50,680 nucleotides of DNA from assembly GCA_903852495.1 (NCBI GenBank), contig CAINRC010000102.1, forward strand, positions 1 to 50,680. Direction: 5' to 3'. Below, one piece after another: positions 17,787 through 28,068 of this stretch. The stretch comes from an uncultured Geobacteraceae bacterium (GTDB lineage: Bacteria > Desulfobacterota > Desulfuromonadia > Geobacterales > Pseudopelobacteraceae). Both the position numbers and the translations under genes were made by a program. The notes under the pieces were generated by a model. It made no database searches. It was not told the DNA's origin and worked only from the letters and a program-made list of their open reading frames with translations. Each line of letters starts with the position of its first letter. Positions within the stretch are counted from its first letter, which is position 1.

Positions 17787-17800
17787 CCAAGGAGGAAATC

Positions 17801-18388
17801 ATGTCACGAACTGCCGAAATAGAGCGCATTACGAAGGAAACCAGAATCCGGCTTACGCTGAAGGTAGACGGTACGGGAGAGGCAAAAATCTGTACGTCAG
17901 TGCCGTTTCTCGACCATATGCTTAATCTTTTTGCCCGCCATGGCCTTTTTGATCTGGAGGTTGAGGCGTGCGGCGACATCGATATCGATTTCCACCACAC
18001 GGTTGAAGATATCGGTATTGTGCTGGGCGAGGCTTTCAAAAAAGCGCTGGGGGATAAAAAGGGCATCCGCCGTTATGGTCAGGCGACCGTACCGATGGAT
18101 GAAACGTTGGCCAGCGTGGCGGTGGATATCTCCGGCAGGCCGTATCTGGTGTACCATGTCAATCTGCCGAAGGTGAAGATCGGTGAATTTGATGTGGAAC
18201 TGGCGCGGGAGTTCTTTCAGGCGTTTGTCAACCACTGCGGCATGAACCTGCACATCAATGTCATGTACGGTGAAAACGTCCACCACATTATTGAGGCCTG
18301 CTTCAAGGCGTTTGCCCGGGCTATGGACACCGCAACCCAGCTTGACCAGCGAGTAACAGGGGTCATGTCCACCAAAGGGGTTTTGTGA
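17801..18388 (+). CDS. hisB: Imidazoleglycerol-phosphate dehydratase
   Basis: 195 residues, monofunctional form without the histidinol phosphatase domain of enteric HisB. Start at the ATG at 17801 with AAGGAGG 6 bases before it; the frame is open further upstream inside hisC but that part is not HisB-like. Metal-binding motifs are visible: [38 protein letters not shown] and [16 protein letters not shown]. The operon ends here at a strong terminator, so hisH, hisA, hisF and hisI must be elsewhere. Confidence 0.97.
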   Translation: MSRTAEIERITKETRIRLTLKVDGTGEAKICTSVPFLDHMLNLFARHGLFDLEVEACGDIDIDFHHTVEDIGIVLGEAFKKALGDKKGIRRYGQATVPMDETLASVAVDISGRPYLVYHVNLPKVKIGEFDVELAREFFQAFVNHCGMNLHINVMYGENVHHIIEACFKAFARAMDTATQLDQRVTGVMSTKGVL

Positions 18389-18410
18389 TTCAGAAATAAT
18401 TTCACCCGCA

Positions 18411-18446
18411 AAAAAAGGGCGGCACCGTATCCGGTGCCGCCCTTTT
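18411..18446. terminator. Bidirectional terminator between hisB and cpoB
   Basis: GGGCGGCACCGG-type stem: GGGCGGCACCG (18418-18428) pairs with CGGTGCCGCCC (18432-18442) across a tiny loop. It is flanked by AAAAAA on the left and TTTT on the right. It can end both the plus-strand murA-his operon and the minus-strand cpoB message. Confidence 0.92.
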
Positions 18447-18468
18447 CAGTGTATTCTATGTAACGCTC

Positions 18469-19302
18469 CTATTCCATCTCCCTCAGCATGGCTCTGCCTT
18501 TCTTGGCTTCCTCACTCTTCGGGGAACCCTCCACCAGTTTTTTCAAAACGAACTTGGCACTCTTTGAATCCTTTATTTCGTTAAAGGCCATGGCCTGCTT
18601 CAGCATTGCGGCAGCAACCTTATCCTTACCGGGATAGTTTTTGATAACTTCCTGATACGACAGGATCGCCTGCTCAAAGTTTTTTTCACTGTAGTGGGTT
18701 TCACCAATCCAGTAGTGAGCGTTAGCCGCCAGTTCATGCTTCGGATTCTGTTCAAGGAATTTGGTAAACAGCTCGCGAGCCCCGATAAAGCCACCGGCAT
18801 TAAATACGGTAAGCCCCTTCTGGTACTGCGCTTCGGGAGATACTGGGGCCTCATCAGCTTTTACCGCGCCAGGGTCCGTCAGTTTTTTCGTCAGGGCATC
18901 GAGCTGCGTCTGCTGTTTCAGGATGCGCTCTTCCAGGGCCATGATGCGTTTATCCGCATCCTCTTTGTATCGGGACAGTTCCTCCGCCGGTTTTTTTACC
19001 GCGAGGACGGTATCATCAAGCTTGCCGTTCAGTGACTGCATTTCACCCCTGGTGCTGTCAATGGTGGCCTGTATGTCGGCTGAAATTTTCCGAACTGCGG
19101 CGACATCAGAGGCGAACCCCTTTTCAATGGCACCGACACTCACCTTTGCTTCCTCGCGAGCACCGGAGAGATCACGATCTATGGTGAACAGACGGGTTTT
19201 AATCGAGTCAATATCATTGCGGACATTGTCAAGAGAACCTTGCGAGGCACAGCCGGCAAGTGATGAGACAAGAAGCAACAGCAGAAGATGTTTAAATTTC
19301 AT
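18469..19302 (-). CDS. cpoB: Tol-Pal accessory protein CpoB/YbgF-like lipoprotein
   Basis: 277 residues from the ATG at 19302; the earlier in-frame ATG at 19341 lies in the promoter -10. The signal peptide KHLLLLLLVSSLAGC ends in a lipobox, so it is probably a lipoprotein, whereas E. coli CpoB is periplasmic and soluble. Residues about 25-130 are coiled coil (DSIKTRLFTIDRDLSG through EERILKQQTQLDALTKKL). The C-terminal 120 residues are TPR repeats (AQYQKGLTVFNAGGFIGARELF, AHYWIGETHYSEKNFEQAIL, AMLKQAMAFNEIKDSKSAKFVL). CpoB coordinates peptidoglycan synthesis with outer-membrane constriction. tolQRAB and pal are not adjacent, and the gene has its own promoter. Confidence 0.88.
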   Translation of the reverse strand: MKFKHLLLLLLVSSLAGCASQGSLDNVRNDIDSIKTRLFTIDRDLSGAREEAKVSVGAIEKGFASDVAAVRKISADIQATIDSTRGEMQSLNGKLDDTVLAVKKPAEELSRYKEDADKRIMALEERILKQQTQLDALTKKLTDPGAVKADEAPVSPEAQYQKGLTVFNAGGFIGARELFTKFLEQNPKHELAANAHYWIGETHYSEKNFEQAILSYQEVIKNYPGKDKVAAAMLKQAMAFNEIKDSKSAKFVLKKLVEGSPKSEEAKKGRAMLREME

Positions 19303-19340
19303 ATGAACGTTTCTCCCGTCATTGGATTTATTACGGTTCA

Positions 19341-19369
19341 TCTATATCACGAGTTTCCTGGGTTGACAA
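19341..19369 (-). promoter_or_regulatory. cpoB promoter
   Basis: Minus strand: TTGTCA (19369-19364), 17-base spacer, TATAGA (19346-19341) with TG one base before it (extended -10). The start would be near 19334, with GGGAG and the ATG at 19302 downstream. Confidence 0.7.
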
Positions 19370-19436
19370 GTATCTACAGCCGCAGTTTTCATCGGCCGTC
19401 ATGAGGTCGCAGAGGAAACATAGAGCGGATTTACAC

Positions 19437-19466
19437 TTGACAAAAACAGGTCATTACTTTAACTAT
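19437..19466 (+). promoter_or_regulatory. Possible hppA promoter
   Basis: A perfect -35 TTGACA (19437-19442) is followed 16-18 bases later by a poor -10 (TTAACT or AACTAT around 19459-19466). About 75 bases separate this from the hppA start codon. It is plausible by position; the -10 is weak. Confidence 0.4.
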
Positions 19467-19540
19467 TGACCGCTTTTGGCCCATACAAGTCAAGAATGCC
19501 AATGATTGGCGATTTATATTTAACAGGAGGAAATGAAGAA

Positions 19541-21583
19541 ATGGAACAGTATGCCGTTGTTTTTGCCTTGGCCTGTGCCGCAGCAGCCGTTGCCTACGGT
19601 CTTATCACAGCAAAATGGATTCTCGGCCTGCCCCAGGGCAATGACCGTATGAAGCAGATCGCCGCAGCGATCCAGGAAGGTGCCGGCGCTTACATGAAAC
19701 GCCAGTACACCATCATCGCTATGGTTGGTGTTGTCATGTTCATCGCGCTGTTTGCGACCCTCGGACCAAAAACTGCTATCGGCTTCGCGGTCGGCGCGCT
19801 TTTTTCCGGTTTGACCGGCTTTATCGGAATGTTTGTCTCCGTCCGTGCCAACGTGCGTACAACTGAAGCGGCTAAAAGCGGTATTGTTACCGCCCTGAAT
19901 GTCGCCTTCAAGGGGGGCGCCATCACCGGTATGCTGGTAGTCGGCCTCGGCCTTCTCGGCGTTGCCGGATACTACATGATCCTCCTGAAACTGATGCCGG
20001 GCGCACCAATTAAGGAAGTTGTCAGCCAGTTGGTCGGCCTCGGCTTCGGCGGTTCGCTGATCTCCATCTTCGCCCGTCTTGGCGGCGGTATCTTCACCAA
20101 AGGTGCTGATGTCGGTGCCGACCTGGTCGGCAAGGTTGAAGCCGGTATCCCCGAAGACGACCCCCGTAACCCTGCCGTTATAGCTGATAACGTCGGCGAC
20201 AACGTCGGCGACTGCGCCGGTATGGCAGCCGACCTTTTTGAAACTTACGCAGTAACGCTGATTGCCGCTATGCTGCTGGGCGCCATGGCGTTCAAAAACT
20301 TTACCGGTGCCGTCAGCTATCCGCTGATTCTGGGCGGTATCTCCATCATCGCCTCCATCATCGGTACCTTTTTCGTCAAACTCGGCTCCAGCGGCAAAAT
20401 CATGCCTGCTCTCTACAAAGGGCTGATCGCTTCCGCCGTCATCGCCTGTATCGCCTTCTACTTCGTTACTGTACAGATATTCCCGGTCGGCAACCCGACC
20501 GGCTACTCCGCCATGAACATCTTCATCTCCGCTCTGGTCGGTCTGGCCGTTACCGGAGCTATCTTCTGGATAACCGAATACTACACTTCAACTGAATACG
20601 GCCCGGTTCGCCACATTGCCCAGGCTTCCACCACCGGTCACGGCACCAACGTCATCGCCGGTCTGGGTGTTTCCATGAAGTCCACCGCCGCTCCGGTAAT
20701 CGTCATCGCCGGCGGCATCATCGTTGCCTTCCAGTGTGCCGGTGTCTACGGCATCGCCATTGCAGCCGTATCGATGCTGTCACTTACCGGCATCGTCGTT
20801 GCCATGGACGCCTATGGTCCGATCACCGACAACGCCGGCGGTATCGCCGAGATGGCAGAACTGGACGATTCCGTCCGTGCCGTCACTGATCCGCTGGACG
20901 CCGTCGGCAACACAACCAAAGCTGTTACCAAAGGCTACGCCATCGGCTCCGCCGGTCTGGCCGCCGTTATCCTCTTCACCGCCTACGTTGATGAGCTGAA
21001 GATTGCCGGCAAAGTCATCACTTTCGACCTTTCCGACCCCTACATCATCGTCGGTCTCTTCATCGGCGGAATGCTCCCCTACTATTTCGCCGCACAGTGC
21101 ATGGAAGCGGTTGGTAAAGCCGGCGGTGCCGTTGTTGTTGAAGTACGTCGTCAGTTCCGCGAAATCAAAGGCATCATGGAAGGCACCGGCAAGCCCGATT
21201 ATGCCGCCTGTGTTGACATCGTCACCAAAACCGCTCTGAAAGAGATGGTTATTCCCGGCCTGATCCCGATCCTTGCTCCGGTTATCGTCGGCTTCACCCT
21301 CGGCCCCAAAGCTCTGGGCGGTGTGATCGTCGGCACCATCGTTACCGGTATCTTCGTTGCCATCTCCATGACCACTGGCGGCGGCGCTTGGGATAACGCC
21401 AAGAAATACATCGAAGACGGCCACCACGGCGGCAAAGGAGGCGATGCCCACAAAGCAGCCGTCACCGGCGACACCGTCGGCGACCCCTACAAGGACACCG
21501 CCGGTCCGGCGGTTAATCCAATGATCAAAATCATCAACATCGTCTCACTCCTGATCGTGCCGCTTCTGGCAAAATATATGTAA
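19541..21583 (+). CDS. hppA: Membrane-bound proton-translocating pyrophosphatase (predicted K+-independent)
   Basis: Integral membrane enzyme that couples PPi hydrolysis to proton pumping. The ATG at 19541 with AGGAGG 10 bases upstream gives 680 residues; the longer upstream frame is not conserved-looking. About 15-16 hydrophobic segments. The substrate motif [11 protein letters not shown] is at residues 190-200, followed by [27 protein letters not shown]; a second acidic motif is [16 protein letters not shown]. At residues 456-461 it reads GNTTKA, with Lys460 and Thr463, the signature of K+-independent H+-pumping enzymes (K+-dependent ones have Ala460). No gene for its regulation is adjacent; it is monocistronic with a strong terminator. 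Confidence 0.97.
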   Translation: MEQYAVVFALACAAAAVAYGLITAKWILGLPQGNDRMKQIAAAIQEGAGAYMKRQYTIIAMVGVVMFIALFATLGPKTAIGFAVGALFSGLTGFIGMFVSVRANVRTTEAAKSGIVTALNVAFKGGAITGMLVVGLGLLGVAGYYMILLKLMPGAPIKEVVSQLVGLGFGGSLISIFARLGGGIFTKGADVGADLVGKVEAGIPEDDPRNPAVIADNVGDNVGDCAGMAADLFETYAVTLIAAMLLGAMAFKNFTGAVSYPLILGGISIIASIIGTFFVKLGSSGKIMPALYKGLIASAVIACIAFYFVTVQIFPVGNPTGYSAMNIFISALVGLAVTGAIFWITEYYTSTEYGPVRHIAQASTTGHGTNVIAGLGVSMKSTAAPVIVIAGGIIVAFQCAGVYGIAIAAVSMLSLTGIVVAMDAYGPITDNAGGIAEMAELDDSVRAVTDPLDAVGNTTKAVTKGYAIGSAGLAAVILFTAYVDELKIAGKVITFDLSDPYIIVGLFIGGMLPYYFAAQCMEAVGKAGGAVVVEVRRQFREIKGIMEGTGKPDYAACVDIVTKTALKEMVIPGLIPILAPVIVGFTLGPKALGGVIVGTIVTGIFVAISMTTGGGAWDNAKKYIEDGHHGGKGGDAHKAAVTGDTVGDPYKDTAGPAVNPMIKIINIVSLLIVPLLAKYM

Positions 21584-21608
21584 CTCGGGATAGAGATCGC
21601 TTCATCAA

Positions 21609-21642
21609 GGCGGTACGGGGATTTGCCCTGTGCCGCCTTTTT
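21609..21642 (+). terminator. Intrinsic terminator of hppA
   Basis: GGCGGTACGGGG (21609-21620), loop ATTTG, CCCTGTGCCGCC (21626-21637), pairing over all 12 positions with two G-U pairs, followed by TTTTT. It isolates hppA from the RNase gene. Confidence 0.93.
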
Positions 21643-21727
21643 CTTTGCTTTCAGCGCCAAAAGATATATAATCCGCCCGTTTTACATCCGAACAAGCAGC
21701 AACCACATTGAAAGGCACCACACTCAA

Positions 21728-23953
21728 ATGAGCACACCCATAAGCAAAAAAATGTTGATAAATGTCATGCACCCCGAAGAGACTCGCGTCGCCATAGTTC
21801 ACGACGGCCGCCTGATGGAACTGAACATAGAAATCAGCGGTAAGGAACAGATCAAGGGGAACATCTACAAAGGGGTTGTCCTGCGGGTCGAACCGGGGCT
21901 GCAGGCAGCGTTCGTCGATATCGGCCGAGCCAAGCCGGGCTTTCTTCAGATCGGCGAACTGCACCCCGATTACTGGGAATGGCGCGATGACATTCCGGAA
22001 GATCAGCGCAAGCGACGCCCCCGCATCCAGGAAGTGCTGCGGCGCGGCCAGGAACTGGTGGTACAGATCGAGAAGGACGAACGGGACAACAAAGGCTCCG
22101 CGCTTACCAGCTATCTCTCCCTGCCGGGTCGCTACATGGTCATCATGCCGGGGAGCGATTCAACCGGCATCTCCCGCAAAGTTGAGCAGGAGGGAGCCCG
22201 CAAGAAATTAAAAGAGATCGTCGCTGAAATGAACATTCCTGAGGGGATGGGCTATATTATCCGGACTGAAGCGGTAGGGCGCAGCCCTGAAGAGCTTCAG
22301 AAGGACTTCACAAACCTGACGGATATGTACGAATCGATCCGGCAGAGAGCTTCCGAGATAAAGGGAGCCGGAGAAATTTACCGGGACAGCGGCCTGATCA
22401 TCCGTACCATACGTGACTACTTTTCGGACGACATTGATGAAGTGCTGGTCGACAGCAAGGACGCCTACCGCGAAGCGAAGGATTTTTTCCGTGAAGCCAT
22501 GCCGGCCTGTGAAAAACGGGTCAAACTGCACAAGGAAAAACGGCCGATTTTCTCCCGTTTTCAACTGGAAGAGCAGATCGATCAGATTTATGAAAAACGT
22601 GTATCACTGCCGTCCGGCGGATCTCTGATTATCGAACCGACCGAGGCGTTGGTGTCTATTGATGTCAACTCCGGGAAGTCCAGCGGGGAACGCGGCATTG
22701 AAGACACCGCGTTCAAAACAAACATGGAGGCGGCCGAAGAGGTTGCCCGCCAGTTGCGCCTGCGTGACCTGGGCGGACTGATCGTCATCGATTTCATCGA
22801 CATGCGGGACAAAAAGCACAATCACGATGTGGAAAAAACCCTCAAACAGGCGCTCAAGATGGACAAGGCGCGGGTTAATCTGGGGCACATCTCTGAATTC
22901 GGCATCATGGAAATGTCACGCCAGCGGATTGCCAAAACCCTGAACGACGCGATTCACCTGGAGTGCCCCCACTGCGAAGGGCGCGGCAAAGTCAAATCGG
23001 TCGAAGCCATGGCCGTATCCTTCCTGCGCAAGGTCCACGCAGCTGCGGCAAAGGGAACCGTGGCGGAAGTGCGGGGCGGCCTGCCGCTTGAGGTTGCCTA
23101 CTACCTGCTCAACCGGAAAAAACGCGAGCTGACCCAGATTGAAAACGATTATGAAATTGAAGTTACCGTCAAGGGGAAAACATCTTTCCTGCTCAACCAG
23201 TTGGAGCTTGAAACAATCAAGCGCGAAAAACCACATCTGGAAGATGTCCTGAAGAGCGAGGCTGAAGCGGAAGAAGCACATAAACCGGCTGTTCCGGGAG
23301 TATCCACCCCGCCTGCTGCTGCCGATGAGGAAGCTAACACCGAAACTGCCGTTGCTGCTGAAGGGGGCAAAAAGCGGAAACGGCGTAAAAAGAAGAAGAA
23401 AACCGGCAGCGATGCTACGACCGCTACGGCAGTGGAAGACCCGTCCGGTGAAGATACGGAACAGGGAGAAAACGCCGGGGCTGAAGCTGATACTGAACCA
23501 GCGGATGACACCACCCCGGGAGCGACCGACGGCGCAAAACCGAAAAAACGGAAACGGCGGCGCAGTCGCAGTAAAGCTCACAAAGGGCAGGAAACCGCCC
23601 ATGATGAAACGGCCGGCGCGGAAGTTCCTGGAGCGACTGTACCGGAGATTACCATCGCCGCAGCTAGCGAAGTATCCACTGAGTCGGCCGCCACGGCATC
23701 CAAACCGAAACGGGCCCGGCCACCGCGCAGGAAAAAACCGGCTGCGGAAGTTGAAGTGCCGGCCCCTTCCGCACCTGCAGTAATTGTGGTGGAAACGGCA
23801 GAAACGCCAAAACCGGCCAACCCCCGGCCACCCCGCCGTGCCACGCCGAAAAAGGCGGCTGTACCGGCTGTCGTAGACCCGCCCGCTGAAGCTGCGCAGC
23901 CCAAACCTGCCGCCAGACCGCGCCGTAAGAAAAAAAGTGAGGAAGTCCAGTAG
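21728..23953 (+). CDS. rng: Ribonuclease G/E family endoribonuclease with long basic C-terminal tail
   Basis: 741 residues from the ATG at 21728. The first about 500 residues are the catalytic core: an S1 RNA-binding domain (GNIYKGVVLRVEPGLQAAFVDIG), the DNase-I-like catalytic part with SIDVNSGK (Asp312) and LIVIDFIDM (Asp358), and the Zn-link CPHCEGRGK (Cys413/Cys416) used for tetramer assembly. The remaining roughly 230 residues are low complexity with alternating acidic and Ala stretches and clusters such as KRKRRKKKKK, KPKKRKRRRSRSK and RPPRRKKP. This looks like the RNA-binding or degradosome-scaffold tail of RNase E, although the overall size is intermediate between E. coli RNase G (489) and RNase E (1061). 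The ribosome binding site is weak. Confidence 0.93.
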   Translation: MSTPISKKMLINVMHPEETRVAIVHDGRLMELNIEISGKEQIKGNIYKGVVLRVEPGLQAAFVDIGRAKPGFLQIGELHPDYWEWRDDIPEDQRKRRPRIQEVLRRGQELVVQIEKDERDNKGSALTSYLSLPGRYMVIMPGSDSTGISRKVEQEGARKKLKEIVAEMNIPEGMGYIIRTEAVGRSPEELQKDFTNLTDMYESIRQRASEIKGAGEIYRDSGLIIRTIRDYFSDDIDEVLVDSKDAYREAKDFFREAMPACEKRVKLHKEKRPIFSRFQLEEQIDQIYEKRVSLPSGGSLIIEPTEALVSIDVNSGKSSGERGIEDTAFKTNMEAAEEVARQLRLRDLGGLIVIDFIDMRDKKHNHDVEKTLKQALKMDKARVNLGHISEFGIMEMSRQRIAKTLNDAIHLECPHCEGRGKVKSVEAMAVSFLRKVHAAAAKGTVAEVRGGLPLEVAYYLLNRKKRELTQIENDYEIEVTVKGKTSFLLNQLELETIKREKPHLEDVLKSEAEAEEAHKPAVPGVSTPPAAADEEANTETAVAAEGGKKRKRRKKKKKTGSDATTATAVEDPSGEDTEQGENAGAEADTEPADDTTPGATDGAKPKKRKRRRSRSKAHKGQETAHDETAGAEVPGATVPEITIAAASEVSTESAATASKPKRARPPRRKKPAAEVEVPAPSAPAVIVVETAETPKPANPRPPRRATPKKAAVPAVVDPPAEAAQPKPAARPRRKKKSEEVQ

Positions 23954-23991
23954 GCCACGGCCATCACCTTCTACGTTCCACGGAGATATAC

Positions 23992-25191
23992 ATGCAACGA
24001 ATAGTACTTTGTGCCGCCGCTCTATTTCTTGTCACCCTCATTGCCGCGTGCGGCGGCAGCGGGAGCAGCACGGCAGCATTAACCAAATATGATCGCCCGG
24101 CAAAGTATGTTTCCTACTCGTCAACCAAGCTTCATCCTATGGGGGGCGCCATGCAGGGGGTCCCGCTGAATTTACAGCAGGGCGTAGTATCGACTCTGGC
24201 GGGGACTGCCGGCACCATAGGTTTTGTTAACTACACCGGCACCGCAAGTAGTTCAGTTGCCAGATTCAATCAACCTAACGACATTACTACCTATGATGGG
24301 AGCACGTATTACATTGCCGATTACGGCAATAGCGCAATACGCCAGATAACGTCCGCAGGCGTGGTCACAACCATGAAGTTTACGGATGCTGCCACTCTTC
24401 TCCCCGTAACTTTTAGTCGTCCAACAGCCATCACCACGGACGGCACGAACCTTTATGTCGCAGACTCCGGACTCAATGTGGTCCGCGTCATCGATCTGCT
24501 TGACAACTCCGTCATCACCATCGGCAGTGCAACCGACCCGGCCGGTTCCGTTGATTCTGCTGTCAAAGCTGACGTTCGCTTTAATCAGCCCACCGGCATT
24601 ACAACTGACGGAGTCAATATCTACGTAGCTGATTACGGCAACCGGACTGTACGCTGGATAAAAGATACTGGTGCCGGTGACTATGCTGTGTACACCATGG
24701 CCGGTGCGCCAGGGGTCATAGGCACAACCGCCAACACCCCTACCCGGCCGGAGGATGCCCGTTTTTCACTGCCTTCTCGCATTACCACTGATGGAAAATT
24801 TTTATACCTTACTGACATCGGTAACCGGACTATCTGCAAAATTGATATTATTACTGGATACGTCACTACTATAGCCGGCGCCTCCGGTGCGCTGGGTCTG
24901 GACAATGGTACACTTGACGGATTCGGCACGGCAGCGCGCTTTAACCAACCCAACGGCATTACATCCGATGGTTCATCTCTCTATGTAACGGACTCGTACC
25001 ACAACTCCGTCCGAGTAATTGATGATTTGGGCGGCCTTTACCTTGTCTCAACCTTGTCCTTACCAGCCGGTTCCCTTCATTTCCCGCTGGGAATCACAAC
25101 TAACGGGGTCAGCCTCTTCATCGCTGACCCGTTCACTTTGAAATTGGACGTCTACACGTACAGCAATAGTATTATCAAGATCAGCAACTAA
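23992..25191 (+). CDS. NHL-repeat six-bladed beta-propeller lipoprotein
   Basis: 399 residues. The signal peptide ends in LIAACGGSGSS, a lipobox with a following Gly/Ser linker. The body holds six repeated units of the form RFNQPxGITTDGxxxYVADxGNxxVRxI (for example QPNDITTYDGSTYYIADYGNS, QPTGITTDGVNIYVADYGNR and SLPSRITTDGKFLYLTDIGNR). These are NHL-type blades expected to close a six-bladed propeller. No catalytic domain follows. GGAG lies 7 bases before the ATG. It lies between the RNase gene (38 bp gap) and lysS. The role is unknown; NHL propellers usually mediate protein or ligand binding. Confidence 0.85.
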   Translation: MQRIVLCAAALFLVTLIAACGGSGSSTAALTKYDRPAKYVSYSSTKLHPMGGAMQGVPLNLQQGVVSTLAGTAGTIGFVNYTGTASSSVARFNQPNDITTYDGSTYYIADYGNSAIRQITSAGVVTTMKFTDAATLLPVTFSRPTAITTDGTNLYVADSGLNVVRVIDLLDNSVITIGSATDPAGSVDSAVKADVRFNQPTGITTDGVNIYVADYGNRTVRWIKDTGAGDYAVYTMAGAPGVIGTTANTPTRPEDARFSLPSRITTDGKFLYLTDIGNRTICKIDIITGYVTTIAGASGALGLDNGTLDGFGTAARFNQPNGITSDGSSLYVTDSYHNSVRVIDDLGGLYLVSTLSLPAGSLHFPLGITTNGVSLFIADPFTLKLDVYTYSNSIIKISN

Positions 25192-25323
25192 ACAGACGGC
25201 TTTCAAGCCCCCTGTATACGGCCCCTGATAGCCCCTTTTTCCTTGACGTGCCGGGACGTTGAAGATAGTTTTACCGGCTTGTTTCCCCGAAATTATTTTG
25301 CAGTGAAAGGTTGAATAACCACC

Positions 25324-26802
25324 ATGGAAGAATTAAGTGAACTCCTGCTCCAAAGACGCCGCAAGGTGGATGCGTTGTGGGAAGCGGGCATAAATCCCTA
25401 CCCCAACGACTTCAGACCGCAGCATACTTCAGCCGACATCGCCGCCACCTATGGAGCGGTGGAACAGCTCGATGCCTCTGATGCCGACATCAGTGTTGCC
25501 GGCCGCATCCTCGCCCGCAGATCCTTTGGCAAGGCGGCTTTTATCCAGCTCCAGGATCGCAAGGGGCGCATACAGCTGTATGTTAAAAAAGATGAAATCG
25601 GCGAAGAAGCATTTGCCGCTTTCGACACTTTCGATATCGGCGATATCATCGGCGCCGTGGGCTATCCCTTCCGCACCAAAACAGGTGAACTTTCCCTGCA
25701 TGTGCGTTCCATACGGCTGCTGGTCAAATCCCTGCTGCCGCTGCCGGAAAAATTCCATGGACTGACCGACGTGGAGACCCGTTACCGTCAGCGCTACGTT
25801 GATCTGATCGTGAACCCGGAAGCACGTGAAATATTCTTCAAACGGTCCCGCATCGTCAGCCTGATTCGCAACTTCATGACCGAACGCGACTTCCTTGAAG
25901 TTGAAACCCCCATGATGCACCAGATTCCGGGGGGAGCGACTGCTCGCCCGTTCATTACCCATCACAATACTCTGGATATGGAGCTGTATCTCCGCGTGGC
26001 CCCGGAACTGTACCTGAAACGGCTCGTGGTCGGCGGTCTGGAGCGCGTCTTCGAAATCAACCGCAACTTCCGCAACGAAGGAATTTCCGTCCGTCACAAC
26101 CCGGAATTCACCATGATGGAGTTCTATCAGGCCTATGCAACCTATGAGGACCTGATGGATTTCACCGAAGAGCTGTTCTGTCACATCGCCCAGGAAGTTC
26201 TCGGCACTCTCGATTTCACCAACCAGGGGCTTGCCATCAGCTTCCAGCGCCCCTGGAAGCGACTGACGGTTCGGGAGGCAATTCTGGAATATGGCGACAT
26301 CGAAGCTCGCCAGCTGGATGATCGCGACCTGGCCCTGTCTTATGCCCGCAGTATCGGACTGGCACTGCCGGAGGGGATTACCTACGGCAAGCTTCTGATG
26401 GAGATTTTTGAAGAGGTGGCCGAACACAAACTGATTCAACCGACCTTTATCACCGCCTATCCCACAGAAGTTTCACCGTTATCCCGCAAGAACGAACATA
26501 ACCCCGAAATAGTCGATCGTTTTGAACTGATCGTCGGCGGGCGGGAAATTGCCAATGCGTTCTCCGAGCTGAATGACCCGGTCGACCAGAAAGAGCGCTT
26601 TTTGGCTCAGGTCGCCGAAAAGGACAAAGGGGACGAAGAAGCACACTATATGGATGAGGATTATGTCCGCGCTCTTGAGTACGGCCTGCCCCCTACGGCT
26701 GGTGAAGGAATCGGAATCGACCGTCTGGTTATGCTGTTGACCGACTCCCCGTCAATCCGGGACGTCATCCTGTTCCCGCAGCTGCGCAAGGAAGTAAAAT
26801 AG
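25324..26802 (+). CDS. lysS: Lysyl-tRNA synthetase, class II
   Basis: 492 residues, normal length. An N-terminal OB-fold anticodon-binding domain ([22 protein letters not shown]) is followed by the class II catalytic core. Motif 1 lies around [25 protein letters not shown], motif 2 is [30 protein letters not shown] in two adjoining parts, and motif 3 is [14 protein letters not shown]. It charges tRNA-Lys in the cytoplasm. It is followed after 3 bases by the lolC/E gene, so the envelope block may be read from the lysS promoter. A 132-bp gap upstream shows no clear terminator. Confidence 0.97.
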   Translation: MEELSELLLQRRRKVDALWEAGINPYPNDFRPQHTSADIAATYGAVEQLDASDADISVAGRILARRSFGKAAFIQLQDRKGRIQLYVKKDEIGEEAFAAFDTFDIGDIIGAVGYPFRTKTGELSLHVRSIRLLVKSLLPLPEKFHGLTDVETRYRQRYVDLIVNPEAREIFFKRSRIVSLIRNFMTERDFLEVETPMMHQIPGGATARPFITHHNTLDMELYLRVAPELYLKRLVVGGLERVFEINRNFRNEGISVRHNPEFTMMEFYQAYATYEDLMDFTEELFCHIAQEVLGTLDFTNQGLAISFQRPWKRLTVREAILEYGDIEARQLDDRDLALSYARSIGLALPEGITYGKLLMEIFEEVAEHKLIQPTFITAYPTEVSPLSRKNEHNPEIVDRFELIVGGREIANAFSELNDPVDQKERFLAQVAEKDKGDEEAHYMDEDYVRALEYGLPPTAGEGIGIDRLVMLLTDSPSIRDVILFPQLRKEVK

Positions 26803-26805
26803 CCA

Positions 26806-28068
26806 ATGTCATTTGAACTGTTCATCGGGTTGCGCTACCTGAAAGCCAAGCGCAAATCAACCTTCATCTCGATCATTACGTTTATCTCCACGGCAGGGGT
26901 AACCCTCGGCGTTATGGCGTTGATCGTGGTTCTGGCGGTTATGACCGGCTTTGAAAACGACCTGAAGGAAAAAATTCTCGGTACGAACGCCCACATTGTC
27001 GTCATTCGAAGCGGCGCACCAATGGAAGACTATCAAACGATCATGAGAGATCTGAAGAGCTTGAAAGGGGTACAGGCGGCAACCCCGTTCATCTACAATC
27101 AGGTCATGCTCTCCTCCGGAAAAAATGTGTCCGGGGTTGTTCTGCGCGGGATTGATATTGTCACTGACCGAGAGGTCACGCGTCTGAGCAAATCGGTGGT
27201 TGAGGGAAGTATCGATGGGCTCGATCCGAAGATGCGGTTTGGCTCGGATACCGCCCCCGGCCTGATGGTCGGTAAAGAACTGGCCAAACACCTCGGCCTC
27301 TGCCTTGGCGACAAGGTAAACGTCATCTCACCCATGGGGAACATTACACCTCTCGGTATGATGCCGCGCATGAAACCGTTCAAGGTTACCGGTATTTTCA
27401 ACACCGGCATGTTTGAATACGATTCGACCCTGGCCTATGTCAGCCTTGACCAGGCCCAGCGTTTTTTTGATCTTGGCGATACCGTTACCGGCATACAGCT
27501 CAAGGTCGATGATGTGTATCACACCGGAGAACTGGCCAAACAGATCAACCGTGAAATGGGGACCGGCTACTACGCGCGGGACTGGATGCAGATGAACAAA
27601 AACATACTGTTTGCCCTGAAAACGGAAAAGATCGTCATGTTCATTATCCTGACCCTGATCGTACTGGTAGCAGCCTTTGGTATCGCTTCAACTCTCTTCA
27701 TGGTGGTCATGGAAAAAACCCGGGACATAGCCATCCTCAAATCAATGGGAGCATCCGGCGCCAGTATCATGAAAATATTTGTCCTTGAGGGGTTGATTAT
27801 CGGTATTATCGGGACTCTGATTGGCGTGGTTTCGGGGCTCTTGATTGCGCTCAATCTTGAACCGATCATCACCATTATCCAGAAGGTCACCGGCCAGAAC
27901 TTTTTCAGCAAGGACATCTATTATCTGGACCACTTCCCCTCTCTGGTAATACCGTCCGACGTCGTGCTGATTTCTGTAACAGCGGTGCTGATATCTTTTC
28001 TGGCCACGCTGTATCCTGCCTGGCAGGCCTCAAGGATGCTGCCGGCCGAGGCGCTGCGCTATGAATAA
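26806..28068 (+). CDS. lolC: Lipoprotein-releasing ABC transporter permease (LolC/LolE)
   Basis: 420 residues. One transmembrane segment near residues 22-47 ([25 protein letters not shown]), a large periplasmic domain to about residue 270, and three membrane segments at the end ([71 protein letters not shown]). This is the MacB-like layout of LolC/LolE. It frees mature lipoproteins from the inner membrane for transfer to LolA. Only one permease gene accompanies lolD here, so the complex may be a homodimer of this subunit. It overlaps lolD by 8 bases. Confidence 0.93.
   Translation: MSFELFIGLRYLKAKRKSTFISIITFISTAGVTLGVMALIVVLAVMTGFENDLKEKILGTNAHIVVIRSGAPMEDYQTIMRDLKSLKGVQAATPFIYNQVMLSSGKNVSGVVLRGIDIVTDREVTRLSKSVVEGSIDGLDPKMRFGSDTAPGLMVGKELAKHLGLCLGDKVNVISPMGNITPLGMMPRMKPFKVTGIFNTGMFEYDSTLAYVSLDQAQRFFDLGDTVTGIQLKVDDVYHTGELAKQINREMGTGYYARDWMQMNKNILFALKTEKIVMFIILTLIVLVAAFGIASTLFMVVMEKTRDIAILKSMGASGASIMKIFVLEGLIIGIIGTLIGVVSGLLIALNLEPIITIIQKVTGQNFFSKDIYYLDHFPSLVIPSDVVLISVTAVLISFLATLYPAWQASRMLPAEALRYE

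Noticed and set aside
25429..26439. 336-codon open frame opposite lysS
   Set aside because: Antisense to intact lysS with low-complexity, His/Gln/Phe-rich translation; a shadow frame.
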